DNA of 64,000 bases from Apostichopus japonicus (Eukaryota; Echinodermata; Holothuroidea; Aspidochirotida; Stichopodidae), in the NCBI RefSeq assembly GCF_037975245.1, contig NC_092569.1:8242501-8306500 (forward strand). The letters run 5' to 3'. The position numbers were made by a program, and so were the translations under genes. Positions within the stretch are counted from its first letter, which is position 1. Every line of letters begins with the position of its first letter. Shown here piece after piece: positions 1 to 12,566 of this stretch. The notes beneath the pieces are model-generated. The model was given only the letters and a program-made list of their open reading frames with translations. It was not told the DNA's origin and did not search any database.

Positions 1-50
1 CACATACGATTGATCGATACTGCGCTATCGATTTATCGGTACCGCACATT

Positions 51-72
51 CGATTGATCGGTACCGCACATT
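51..72 (+). repeat. Reference monomer, type A (GGTACC centre)
   Basis: This is a clean 22-bp unit with the GTACC centre. The centre sits in the 8-bp palindrome CGGTACCG, so unmutated type A units carry a GGTACC hexamer. The next unit (73-94) is identical. Types A and B are interspersed without strict alternation. Confidence 0.95.
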
Positions 73-94
73 CGATTGATCGGTACCGCACATT

Positions 95-116
95 CGATTG
101 ATCGATACCGCACATT
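95..116 (+). repeat. Reference monomer, type B (GATACC centre)
   Basis: This 22-bp unit differs from type A by one base, G to A at position 11. The change removes the GGTACC palindrome and creates ATCGAT. In type B the start of the unit forms a short inverted repeat, TCGAT-TG-ATCGA, when the preceding T is counted. Type B is at least as common as type A in the window. Confidence 0.95.
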
Positions 117-138
117 CGATTGATCGATACCGCACATT

Positions 139-247
139 CGATAGATCGATACTGCGCATTCGATTAGTCGATAACGCACATCGATTGATCGATACCGCAC
201 ATTCGATTGATCGATACTGCGCTTTCGATTTATCGGTACCGAACATT
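139..247 (+). repeat. Widespread five-monomer cassette (109 bp), first copy
   Basis: Five variant monomers occur in fixed order: one starting CGATAGATCG with an ACTGCGC centre (139-160), the 21-bp unit (161-181), a type B unit (182-203), a unit ending GCGCTTT (204-225), and one starting CGATTTATCG (226-247). The same order recurs across all three domains, for example from 424, 8,360, 17,892, 35,613, 45,256, 59,533 and 63,283, with small changes in the last unit. It is the best signature linking the domains. It also gives rise to the recurring 61- to 88-codon plus-strand frames, which are not genes. Confidence 0.9.
161..181 (+). repeat. 21-bp short monomer (CGATTAGTCG type)
   Basis: This unit starts CGATTAGTCG, has an ATAACG centre and ends CACAT. 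It lacks one terminal T, so it is 21 bp. It recurs throughout the window, nearly always at the same place in its cassette. It explains why larger repeat lengths are one to a few bases short of a multiple of 22 (439 = 20x22-1; 1,075 = 49x22-3). On the minus strand its TTAG/CTAA creates a stop in one frame. Confidence 0.93.
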
Positions 248-2164
248 CGATTGATCGGTACCGCACATTCGATTGATCGTTACTGCACATTCGATTGATC
301 GGTAACACACATTCGATAGATCGGTACCGCACATTCGATTGATCGATACTGCGCTATCGATTTATCGGTACCGCACATTCGATTGATCGGTACCGCACAT
401 TCGATTGATCGATACCGCACATTCGATAGATCGATACTGCGCATTCGATTAGTCGATAACGCACATCGATTGATCGATACCGCACATTCGATTGATCGAT
501 ACTGCGCTTTCGATTTATCGGTACCGCACATTCGATTGATCGGTACCGCACATTCGATTAATCGGTAACGCACATTCGATTGATCGGTACCGCACATTTA
601 ATTGATCGATTCTGCTCTATCGATTGATCGATACCGCACATTCGATTGATCGATACCGCACATTCGAATGATCGATACCGCACATTCGATTGATCGATAC
701 AACACATTCGATTGATCGGTACCGAACATTCGATTGATCGGTAACGCGCATACGATTGATCGGTAATGCATATTCGATTGATCGATATCGCACATTCGAT
801 TAATCGGTACTGCACTTTCAATTGACCGATACCGCACATTCGATAGATCGATACTGCGCATTCGATTAGTCGATAACTCACATCGATTGATCGATACCGC
901 ACATTCGATTGATCGATACCGCACATTCGATTGATCGATACTGCACGTTCGATTGATCTATACCGCACATTCGATTGATCGATAACGCACATTCGATAGA
1001 TCGATACTGCGCATTCAATTAGTCGATAACGTACATCGATTTATCGATACCGCACATTCGAATGATCGATACTGCGCTTTCGATTCATCAGTAACGCAGA
1101 TTCGATTGCACGGTACCGCACATTCGATTGATCGGTACCGCGCATTGGATTGATCGGTACCGTACATTCGATTGATCGGTAGCGAACATTCGATTGATCG
1201 ATACCGCACATTCGATTGATCGACACCGCACATTCGATTGATCGATACCGCACATTCGAATGATCGATACCGCACATTCGATTGATCGATACAACACATT
1301 CGATTGATCGGTACCGCACATTCGATTGATCGGTACCGCACATTCGATTGATCGGTAGCGCACATTCGATTGATCGACACCGCACATTCGATTGATCGAT
1401 ACCGCACATTCGATTGATCGATACTGCACGTTCGATTGATCTATACCGCACATTCGATTGATCGATAACGCACATTCGATAGATCGATACTGCGCATTCA
1501 ATTAGTCGATAACGCACATCGATTGATCGATACCGCACATTCGAATGATCGATACTGCGCTTTCGATTTATCAGTAACGCAGATTCGATTGCACGGTACC
1601 GCACATTCGATTGATCGGTACCGCGCATTCGATTGATCGGTACCGTACATTCGATTGATCGATACCGAACATTCGATTGATCGGTACCGCACATACGATT
1701 GATCGGTAACGCACATTCGATTGATCGATATCGCACATTCGATTAATCGGTACTGCACTTTCGATTGACCGATACCGCACATTCGATAGATCGATACTGC
1801 GCATTCGATTAGTCGATAACGCACATCGATTGATCGATACCGCACATTCGATTGATCGATACTGCGCTTTCGATTTATCAGTACCGCACATTCGATTGAT
1901 CGGAACCGCACATTCGATTGATCGATACTGCGCTATCGATTGATCGGTACCGCACATTCGATTGAACGGTAGCGCACTTTCGATTGATCGGTAGCGCACA
2001 TTCGATTGATCGATAGCGCACATTCGATTGATCGATACCGCACATTCGATTGATCGATACTGCACATTCGATTGATCTATACCGCACATTCGATTGATCG
2101 ATAACGCACATTCGATAGATCGATACTGCACATTCGATTGATCAGTACCGCACATTCGATTGAT

Positions 2165-4314
2165 CGGTACCGCACATTCGAATGATCGATAACGCACATT
2201 CGATAGATCGATACTGCGCATTCAATTAGTCGATAACGCACATCGATTGATCGATACCGCACATTCGATTGATCGATACTGCGCTTTCGATTTATCAGTA
2301 ACGCAGATTCGATTGATCGGTACCGCACATTCGATTGATCGGTACCGCGCATTCGATTGATCGGTAGCAAACATTCGATTGATCGAAACCGCACATTCGA
2401 TTGATCGGTAGCGAACATTCGATTGATCGATACCGCACATTCGATTGATCGATACCGCACATTCGATTGATCGATACCGCATATTCGATTGATCGATACC
2501 GCACATTCGATTGATCGATACAACACATTCGATTGATCGGTACCGAACATTCGATTGATCGGTACCGCACATACGATTGATCGGTAACGCACATTCGATT
2601 GATCGATATCGCACATTCGATTAATCGGTACTGCACTTTCGATAGATCGATACTGCGCATTCGATTAGTCGATAACGCACATCGATTGATCGATACCGCA
2701 CATTCGATTGATCGATACTGCGCTTTCGATTTATCAGTACCGCACATTCGATTGATCGGTACCGCACATTCGATTGATCGATACTGCGCTATCGATTGAT
2801 CGGTACCGCACATTCGATTGATCGGTAGCGCACATTCGATTGATCTGTAGCGCACATTCGATTGATCGATAGCGCACATTCGATTGATCGGTAGCGAACA
2901 TTCGATTGATCGATACCGCACATTCGATTGATCGATACCGCACATTCGATTTATCGATACCGCACATTCGATTGATCGATACCGCACATTCGATTGATCG
3001 ATACCGCACATTCGATTGATCGATACAACACATTCGATTGATCGGTACCGAACATTCGATTGATCGGTACCGCACATACGATTGATCGGTAACGCACATT
3101 CGATTGATCGATATCGCACATTCGATTAATCGGTACTGCACTTTCGATTGACCGATACCGCACATTCGATAGATCGATACTGCGCATTCGATTAGTCGAT
3201 AACGCACATCGATTGATCGATACCGCACATTCGATTGATCGGTACCGCACATTCGAATGATCGATAACGCACATTCGATAGATCGATACTGCGCATTCAA
3301 TTAGTCGATAACGCACATCGATTGATCGATACCGCACATTCGATTGATCGATACTGCGCTTTCGATTTATCAGTAACGCAGATTCGATTGATCGGTACCG
3401 CACATTCGATTGATCGGTACCGCGCATTCGATTGATCGGTAGCAAACATTCGATTGATCGAAACCGCACATTCGATTGATCGGTAGCGAACATTCGATTG
3501 ATCGATACCGCACATTCGATTGATCGATACCGCACATTCGATTGATCGATACCGCATATTCGATTGATCGATACCGCACATTCGATTGATCGATACAACA
3601 CATTCGATTGATCGGTACCGAACATTCGATTGATCGGTACCGCACATACGATTGATCGGTAACGCACATTCGATTGATCGATATCGCACATTCGATTAAT
3701 CGGTACTGCACTTTCGATAGATCGATACTGCGCATTCGATTAGTCGATAACGCACATCGATTGATCGATACCGCACATTCGATTGATCGATACTGCGCTT
3801 TCGATTTATCAGTACCGCACATTCGATTGATCGGTACCGCACATTCGATTGATCGATACTGCGCTATCGATTGATCGGTACCGCACATTCGATTGATCGG
3901 TAGCGCACATTCGATTGATCTGTAGCGCACATTCGATTGATCGATAGCGCACATTCGATTGATCGGTAGCGAACATTCGATTGATCGATACCGCACATTC
4001 GATTGATCGATACCGCACATTCGATTTATCGATACCGCACATTCGATTGATCGATACCGCACATTCGATTGATCGATACCGCACATTCGATTGATCGATA
4101 CAACACATTCGATTGATCGGTACCGAACATTCGATTGATCGGTACCGCACATACGATTGATCGGTAACGCACATTCGATTGATCGATATCGCACATTCGA
4201 TTAATCGGTACTGCACTTTCGATTGACCGATACCGCACATTCGATAGATCGATACTGCGCATTCGATTAGTCGATAACGCACATCGATTGATCGATACCG
4301 CACATTCGATTGAT
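2165..4314 (+). repeat. 1,075-bp tandem duplication (49 monomers x 2)
   Basis: Copies are about 2,165-3,239 and 3,240-4,314. Long stretches such as 2,222-3,119 and 3,297-4,194 match at an exact offset of 1,075 with no difference that I found. The length equals 49 monomers of which three are 21 bp. Units beta and gamma have one copy only (about 10,386-11,438 in beta, which also lacks one further 22-bp unit near 11,140). The duplication is therefore private to alpha and probably recent. Confidence 0.85.
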
Positions 4315-4855
4315 CGATACTGCGCTTTCGATTTATCAGTACCGCACATTCGATTGATCGGTACCGCACATTCGATTGATCGATACTGCACGTTCGATTG
4401 ATCTATACCGCACATTCGATTGATCGATACCGCACATACGATTGATCGGTAACGCATTTTCGATTGACCGATACCGCACATTCGATAGATCGATACTGCG
4501 CATTCGATTAGTCGATAACGCACATCGATTGAGCGATACCGCACATTCGATTGATCGGTACCGCACATTCGATTGATCGATAACGCACATTCGATTGATC
4601 GGTACCGCACATACGATTGATCGATACTGCGCTATCGATTTATCGGTACTGCACATTCGATTGATCGATACCGCACATTCGATTGATTGGTACCGCATAT
4701 TCGATTCATCGGTACCGCGCATTCGATTGATCGATAACGCACATTCGATTAATCGTTGCAGCACTTTCGATTGATCGATACCGCACATTCGATTGATCGA
4801 TACCGCACATTCGATTGATCGGTAACGCACATTCGATTGATCGGTACGGCACATT

Positions 4856-4874
4856 CGATTTTCAGTATCACATT
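4856..4874 (+). repeat. 19-bp short monomer, early variant
   Basis: This unit reads CGATTTTCAGTATCACATT, three bases short of a monomer. It is related to the 19-bp unit that becomes frequent after 25,900, but has CAG in place of CGG and ends in CACATT. Similar CACATT-ending versions recur at 54,851, 57,848 and 61,684. Confidence 0.88.
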
Positions 4875-6081
4875 CGATTGATCGATACCGCACATTCGAT
4901 TGATCGATAACGCACATTCGATAGATCGATACTGCACATTCCATTAGTCGATAACGCACATCGATTGATCGGTACCGCACATTCGATTAATCGATACCGC
5001 ACATACGATTGATCGATACCGCACATTCGATTGATCGATACCGCAAATTCGATTGATCGGTACCGCATATTCGATTGATCGGTACCGCACATTCGATTGA
5101 TCGGTACCGCACATTCGATTGATCGGTAACGAACATTCGATTGATCGATTCCGCACATTCGATTGATCGATAACGCACATTCGATTGATCGATAATTCAG
5201 TTTCGATTTATCGGTACCGCTCATTCGATTGATCGGTAACGCACATTCGATTGATCGGTATTGCACATTCGATTGATCGGTACCGCACATACGATTGATC
5301 GATACCGCACATTCGATTTATCAATAACGCAGATTCGATTGATCGTTACCGCACATTCGATTGATCGGTACCGCGCATTCGATTGATCGGTACCGTACAT
5401 TCGATTGATAGATACCGCAAATTCGATTGATCGGTAGCGAACATTCGATTGATCGATACCGCACATTCGATTGATCGATACCGCACATTCGATTGATCGA
5501 TACCGCAAATTCGATTGATCGATACCGCACATTCGATTGATCGATACAACACATTCGATTGATCGGTACCGAACATTCGATTGATCGGTACCGCACATAC
5601 GATTGATCGGTACAGCACATTTGATTGATCGATATCGCACATTAGATTAATCGGTACTGCACATTCGATTGACCGATACGGCACATTCGATAGATCGATA
5701 CTGCGCATTCGATTAGTCGATAACGCACATCGATTGATCGTTACCGTACATTCGATTGATCGTTACCGCACATTCGATTGATCGGTAACACACATTCGAT
5801 TGATCGATAACGCACATTCGATTGATCGATACCGCACATTCGATTGATCGATACCGCACATTCGAAAGATCTATACTGCGCATTCGATTAGTCGATAACG
5901 CACATTGATTGATCGATACCGCACATTCGATTGATCGGTACGGCACATTCGATTGATCGATAACGCACATTCGATTGATCGATACCGCACTTTCGATTGA
6001 TCGATACCGCACATTCGATTGTTCGATAACGCACATTCGATTGATCGGTAACACAAATTCGATAGATCGGTACGGCACATT

Positions 6082-6100
6082 CGATTTTCGGTATCACAGT
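6082..6100 (+). repeat. 19-bp short monomer, canonical form
   Basis: This unit reads CGATTTTCGGTATCACAGT. Counting close variants I found 25 such units, starting at 4856, 6082, 16667, 25938, 27869, 32148, 33684, 35964, 37519, 39341, 40128, 42170, 43945, 44667, 47931, 49445, 50891, 51854, 53845, 54851, 55199, 56842, 57848, 58174 and 61684. It is rare in domain I and common in domains II and III. It is a useful landmark because its spacing reproduces the larger repeat offsets exactly (for example 35,964 to 37,519 is 1,555). Confidence 0.9.
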
Positions 6101-6826
6101 CGATTGATCGATACAGCACATTCGATAGATCGATACTGCACATTCCTTTAGTTGATAACGCACATCGATTGATCGATACCGCACATTCGATTGATCGATA
6201 CTGCGCTTTCGATTTATCGGTACAACGTATTCGATTGATCGGTACCGCACATTCGATTGATCGGTACCGCACATTCGATTGATCGATACCGCACATTCGA
6301 TTGATCGATACCGCACATTCGATAGATCGATACTGCGCATTCGATTATTCGATAACGCACATCGATTGATCGATACCGCACATTCGATTGATCGATACTG
6401 CGCTTTCGATTGATCGGTACCGAACATTTGATTGATCGATACTGCGCTTTCGATTGATCAGTAACGCAGATTCGATTGATCGGTACCGCACATTCGATTG
6501 ATCGGTAACGCACATTCGATTGATCGATACTGCACATTCGATTGATCGGTACGGCACATTCGATTGACAAATAAAGCACATTCGATAGATCGATACTGCG
6601 CATTCGATTAGTCGAAAACGCACATCGATTGATCGATACCGCACATTCGATTGATCGGTACCGCACATTCGATTGATCGATAACGCACATTCGATTGATC
6701 GGTACCGCACATACGATTGATCGATACTGCGCTATCGATTGATCGATACCGCACATTCGATTGATCGGTAGCGCACATTCGATTGATCGATACCGCACAT
6801 TCGATTGATCGACACCGCACATTCGA

Positions 6827-7480
6827 TTGATCGATACCGCACATTCGATTGATCGATACCGCACATTCGATAGATCGATACTGCGCATTCGATTAGTCGA
6901 TAACGCACATCGATTGATCGATACCGCACATTCGATTGATCGATACTGCGCTTTCGATTTATCGGTACCGAACATTCGATTGATCGGTACCGCACATTCG
7001 ATTGATCGTTACTGCACATTCGATTGATCGGTAACACACATTCGATAGATCGGTACCGTACATTCGATTGATCGATACTGCGCTATCGATTTATCGGTAC
7101 CGCACATTCGATTGATCGGTACGGCACATTCGATTGATCGATAACGCACATTCGATTGATCGATACCGCACATTCGATTGATCGATACAACACATTCGAT
7201 TGATCGATACCGAACATTCGATTGATCGATAGCGCACATTCGATTGATCGATACCGCACATTCGATTGATCGATACCGCACATTCGATTGATCGATACCG
7301 CACATTCGATAGATCGATACTGCGCATTCGATTAGTCGATAACGCACATCGATTGATCGATACCGCACATTCGATTGATCGATACTGCGCTTTCGATTTA
7401 TCGGTACCGCACATTCGATTGATCGGTACCGCACATTCGATTAATCGGTAACGCACATTCGATAGATCGGTACCGCACAT
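6827..7480 (+). repeat. 439-bp module, about 1.5 copies (unit alpha)
   Basis: The 109-bp cassette and its neighbours at 6,827 repeat at 7,266, an offset of 439 bp (20 monomers, one of them 21 bp). The second copy runs into the unit end near 7,480. The same position in beta has about 2.5 copies, and the tail segments have a form shorter by seven monomers (285 bp). Confidence 0.8.
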
Positions 7481-8180
7481 TTAATTGATCGATTCTGCTC
7501 TATCGATTGATCGATACCGCACATTCGATTGATCGGTAGCGAACATTCGATTGATCGATACCGCACATTCGATTGATCGACACCGCACATTCGATTGATC
7601 GATACAACACATTCGATTGATCGGTTCCGAACATTCGATTGATCGGTAACGCGCATACGATTGATCGGTAACGCATATTCGATTGATCGATATCGCACAT
7701 TCGATTAATCGGTACTGCACTTTCGATTGACCGATACCGCACATTCGATAGATCGATACTGCGCATTCGATTAGTCGATAACTCACATCGATTGATCGAT
7801 ACCGCACACTCGATTGATCGATACCGCACATTCGATTGATCGATACTGCGCATTCGATTGATCGGTACCTCACATTCGATTGATCGGTACCGCACATTCG
7901 ATTGATCGGTAGCGCACATTCGATTGATCGACACCGCACATTCGATTGATCGATACCGCACATTCGATTGATCGATACTGCACGTTCGATTGATCTATAC
8001 CGCACATTCGATTGATCGATAACGCACATTCGATTGATCGATACTGCGCATTCAATTTATCGATAACGCACATCGATTGATCGATACCGCACATTCGAAT
8101 GATCGATACTGCGCTTTCGATTTATCAGTAACGCAGATTCGATTGCACGGTACCGCACATTCGATTGATCGGTACCGCGC
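7481..8180 (+). repeat. Truncated head of a second HOR unit
   Basis: This stretch matches the start of unit alpha, 598 to about 1,170. The offset grows from 6,883 to about 7,037 because seven monomers are added. The match ends near 8,180, where the order switches to that of the unit tail. It looks like a unit cut short by an exchange within the array. Confidence 0.72.
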
Positions 8181-8818
8181 ATTCGTTTGATCGATAACGC
8201 ACATTCGATTGATCGGTACCGCACATACGATTGATCGATACTGCGCTATCGATTTATCGGTACCGCACATTCGATTGATCGGTACCGCACATTCGATTGA
8301 TCGGTACCGCACATTCGATTGATCGATACCGCACATTCGATTGATCGATACCGCACATTCGATAGATCGATACTGCGCATTCGATTAGTCGATAACGCAC
8401 ATCGATTGATCGATACCGCACATTCGATTGATCGATACTGCGCTTTCGATTTATCGGTACCGAACATTCGATTGATCGGTACCGCACATTCGATTGATCG
8501 TTACTGCACATTCGATTGATCGGTAACACACATTCGATAGATCGGTACCGCACATTCGATTGATCGATACTGCGCTATCGATTTATCGGTACCGCACATT
8601 CGATTGATCGGTACCGCACATTCGATTGATCGATACCGCACATTCGATAGATCGATACTGCGCATTCGATTAGTCGATAACGCACATCGATTGATCGATA
8701 CCGCACATTCGATTGATCGATACTGCGCTTTCGATTTATCGGTACCGCACATTCGATTGATCGGTACCGCACATTCGATTAATCGGTAACGCACATTCGA
8801 TTGATCGGTACCGCACAT
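8181..8818 (+). repeat. HOR tail segment, second copy
   Basis: From 8,222 on, this matches the first 597 bases of the window at an offset of exactly 8,221. The first 40 or so bases also match the region around 6,680-6,740. The match continues past 8,818 into unit beta, so 8,222 to about 11,400 is a long near copy of 1 to about 3,240. Confidence 0.82.
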
Positions 8819-11309
8819 TTAATTGATCGATTCTGCTCTATCGATTGATCGATACCGCACATTCGATTGATCGATACCGCACATTCGAATGATCGATACC
8901 GCACATTCGATTGATCGATACAACACATTCGATTGATCGGTACCGAACATTCGATTGATCGGTAACGCGCATACGATTGATCGGTAATGCATATTCGATT
9001 GATCGATATCGCACATTCGATTAATCGGTACTGCACTTTCAATTGACCGATACCGCACATTCGATAGATCGATACTGCGCATTCGATTAGTCGATAACTC
9101 ACATCGATTGATCGATACCGCACATTCGATTGATCGATACCGCACATTCGATTGATCGATACTGCACGTTCGATTGATCTATACCGCACATTCGATTGAT
9201 CGATACCGCACATTCGATAGATCGATACTGCGCATTCAATTAGTCGATAACGTACATCGATTTATCGATACCGCACATTCGAATGATCGATACTGCGCTT
9301 TCGATTCATCAGTAACGCAGATTCGATTGCACGGTACCGCACATTCGATTGATCGGTACCGCGCATTGGATTGATCGGTACCGTACATTCGATTGATCGG
9401 TAATGAACATTCGATTGATCGATACCGCACATTCGATTGATCGACACCGCACATTCGATTGATCGATACCGCACATTCGAATGATCGATACCGCACATTC
9501 GATTGATCGATACAACACATTCGATTGATCGGTACCGCACATTCGATTGATCGGTACCGCACATTCGATTGATCGGTAGCGCACATTCGATTGATCGACA
9601 CCGCACATTCGATTGATCGATACCGCACATTCGATTTATCGATACTGCACGTTCGATTGATCTATACCGCACATTCGATTGATCGATAACGCACATTCGA
9701 TAGATCGATACTGCGCATTCAATTAGTCGATAACGCACATCGATTGATCGATACCGCACATTCGAATGATCGATACTGCGCTTTCGATTTATCAGTAACG
9801 CAGATTCGATTGCACGGTACCGCACATTCGATTGATCGGTACCGCGCATTCGATTGATCGGTACCGTACATTCGATTGATCGATACCGAACATTCGATTG
9901 ATCGGTACCGCACATACGATTGATCGGTAACGCACATTCGATTGATCGATATCGCACATTCGATTAATCGGTACTGCACTTTCGATTGACCGATACCGCA
10001 CATTCGATAGATCGATACTGCGCATTCGATTAGTCGATAACGCACATCGATTGATCGATACCGCACATTCGATTGATCGATACTGCGCTTTCGATTTATC
10101 AGTACCGCACATTCGATTGATCGGAACCGCACATTCGATTGATCGATACTGCGCTATCGATTGATCGGTACCGCACATTCGATTGAACGGTAGCGCACTT
10201 TCGATTGATCGGTAGCGCACATTCGATTGATCGATAGCGCACATTCGATTGATCGATACCGCACATTCGATTGATCGATACTGCACATTCGATTGATCTA
10301 TACCGCACATTCGATTGATCGATAACGCACATTCGATAGATCGATACTGCACATTCGATTGATCAGTACCGCACATTCGATTGATCGGTACCGCACATTC
10401 GAATGATCGATAACGCACATTCGATAGATCGATACTGCGCATTCAATTAGTCGATAACGCACATCGATTGATCGATACCGCACATTCGATTGATCGATAC
10501 TGCGCTTTCGATTTATCAGTAACGCAGATTCGATTGATCGGTACCGCACATTCGATTGATCGGTACCGCGCATTCGATTGATCGGTAGCAAACATTCGAT
10601 TGATCGAAACCGCACATTCGATTGATCGGTAGCGAACATTCGATTGATCGATACCGCACATTCGATTGATCGATACCGCACATTCGATTGATCGATACCG
10701 CATATTCGATTGATCGATACCGCACATTCGATTGATCGATACAACACATTCGATTGATCGGTACCGAACATTCGATTGATCGGTACCGCACATACGATTG
10801 ATCGGTAACGCACATTCGATTGATCGATATCGCACATTCGATTAATCGGTACTGCACTTTCGATAGATCGATACTGCGCATTCGATTAGTCGATAACGCA
10901 CATCGATTGATCGATACCGCACATTCGATTGATCGATACTGCGCTTTCGATTTATCAGTACCGCACATTCGATTGATCGGTACCGCACATTCGATTGATC
11001 GATACTGCGCTATCGATTGATCGGTACCGCACATTCGATTGATCGGTAGCGCACATTCGATTGATCTGTAGCGCACATTCGATTGATCGATAGCGCACAT
11101 TCGATTGATCGGTAGCGAACATTCGATTGATCGATACCGCACATTCGATTTATCGATACCGCACATTCGATTGATCGATACCGCACATTCGATTGATCGA
11201 TACCGCACATTCGATTGATCGATACAACACATTCGATTGATCGGTACCGAACATTCGATTGATCGGTACCGCACATACGATTGATCGGTAACGCACATTC
11301 GATTGATCG

Positions 11310-12361
11310 ATATCGCACATTCGATTAATCGGTACTGCACTTTCGATTGACCGATACCGCACATTCGATAGATCGATACTGCGCATTCGATTAGTCGATA
11401 ACGCACATCGATTGATCGATACCGCACATTCGATTGATCGATACTGCGCTTTCGATTTATCAGTACCGCACATTCGATTGATCGGTACCGCACATTCGAT
11501 TGATCGATACTGCACGTTCGATTGATCTATACCGCACATTCGATTGATCGATACCGCACATACGATTGATCGGTAACGCATTTTCGATTGACCGATACCG
11601 CACATTCGATAGATCGATACTGCGCATTCGATTAGTCGATAACGCACATCGATTGAGCGATACCGCACATTCGATTGACCGATACCGCACATTCGATTGA
11701 TCGATACTGCGCTTTCGATTTATCAGTACCGCACATTCGATTGATCGGTACCGCACATTCGATTGATCGGTACTGCGCTATCGATTGATCGGTACCGCAC
11801 ATTCGATTGATCGGTAGCGCACATTCGATTGATCGATATCGCACATTCGATTAATCGGTACTGCACTTTCGATTGACCGATACCGCACATTCGATAGATC
11901 GATACTGCGCATTCGATTAGTCGATAACGCACATCGATTGATCGATACCGCACATTCGATTGATCGATACTGCGCTTTCGATTTATCAGTACCGCACATT
12001 CGATTGATCGGTACCGCACATTCGATTGATCGATACTGCACGTTCGATTGATCTATACCGCACATTCGATTGATCGATACCGCACATACGATTGATCGGT
12101 AACGCATTTTCGATTGACCGATACCGCACATTCGATAGATCGATACTGCGCATTCGATTAGTCGATAACGCACATCGATTGAGCGATACCGCACATTCGA
12201 TTGACCGATACCGCACATTCGATTGATCGATACTGCGCTTTCGATTTATCAGTACCGCACATTCGATTGATCGGTACCGCACATTCGATTGATCGGTACT
12301 GCGCTATCGATTGATCGGTACCGCACATTCGATTGATCGGTAGCGCACATTCGATTGATCT
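11310..12361 (+). repeat. 526-bp tandem duplication, unit beta only
   Basis: Copies are about 11,310-11,835 and 11,836-12,361. Landmarks repeat at an offset of exactly 526, for example 11,460 with 11,986 and 11,692 with 12,218. That is 24 monomers less two bases, as two 21-bp units predict. Gamma has one copy at the matching place (about 21,020-21,540), so the gain in beta or a loss in gamma is recent. Confidence 0.83.
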
Positions 12362-12566
12362 GTAGCGCACATTCGATTGATCGATAGCGCACATTCGATT
12401 GATCGATACCGCACATTCGATTGATCGATACTGCACATTCGATTGATCTATACCGCACATTCGATTGATCGATAACGCACATTCCAATGATCGATACTGC
12501 ACATTCGATTAGTCGATAACGCCCATCGATTGATCGGTACCGCACATTCGATTGATCGTTACTGCG

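Larger units (their letters stand above)
1..597 (+). repeat. HOR tail segment, 5'-truncated by the window
   Basis: This stretch matches the end of unit alpha (about 6,706-7,480). The offset is 6,729 bp at its start and 6,883 bp at its end, so alpha carries seven more monomers (154 bp) here. It is repeated almost exactly at 8,222-8,818, offset 8,221. Within it the 439-bp module of the other units is present in a shorter form spaced 285 bp (compare 98 with 383). Confidence 0.82.
598..7480 (+). repeat. Domain I higher-order repeat unit alpha (6,883 bp)
   Basis: This is the span between two equivalent points in the variant order, 597/598 and 7,480/7,481. Its first part, 598 to about 3,240, reappears in unit beta at offset 8,221, and then at offset 7,146 because alpha carries an extra 1,075-bp duplication. 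Its last part, about 5,890-7,040, reappears at 16,475-17,622 (offset 10,585). The middle, about 4,620-5,890, has no close collinear match in beta and is only loosely related to other modules. Unit ends are defined to about one monomer. Confidence 0.78.

Noticed and set aside
51-72. CENP-B box (TTCG, then seven bases with a fixed A, then CGGG)
   Set aside because: TTCGATTGATCGG resembles it, but TTCG and CGG are six bases apart instead of seven and the last G is T. The match is too poor to claim binding.
98-298. Recurring plus-strand frames of 61 to 88 codons (also at 8,319, 17,412, 36,205, 43,092, 59,492 and others)
   Set aside because: They coincide with the 109-bp cassette, where variant units remove the TGA of CGATTGATCG and a 21-bp unit shifts phase. 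They recur only because the cassette recurs.
1042-1049. TATCGATA (DREF-like site) and many CGATA motifs (BEAF-like)
   Set aside because: They arise automatically from type B or TTTATCG units of a CGAT-rich monomer. The host is unknown and there is no promoter or gene nearby.
4856-4874. Regulatory element or recombination site at the 19-bp unit
   Set aside because: It is simply a monomer with a three-base deficit and a few substitutions. Conservation of context is explained by co-duplication, so no function is annotated.
598-7480. Bacterial origin-like cluster of GATC sites
   Set aside because: GATC occurs in nearly every monomer over the whole 64 kb, with no DnaA boxes or replication genes. 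It reflects the monomer sequence.
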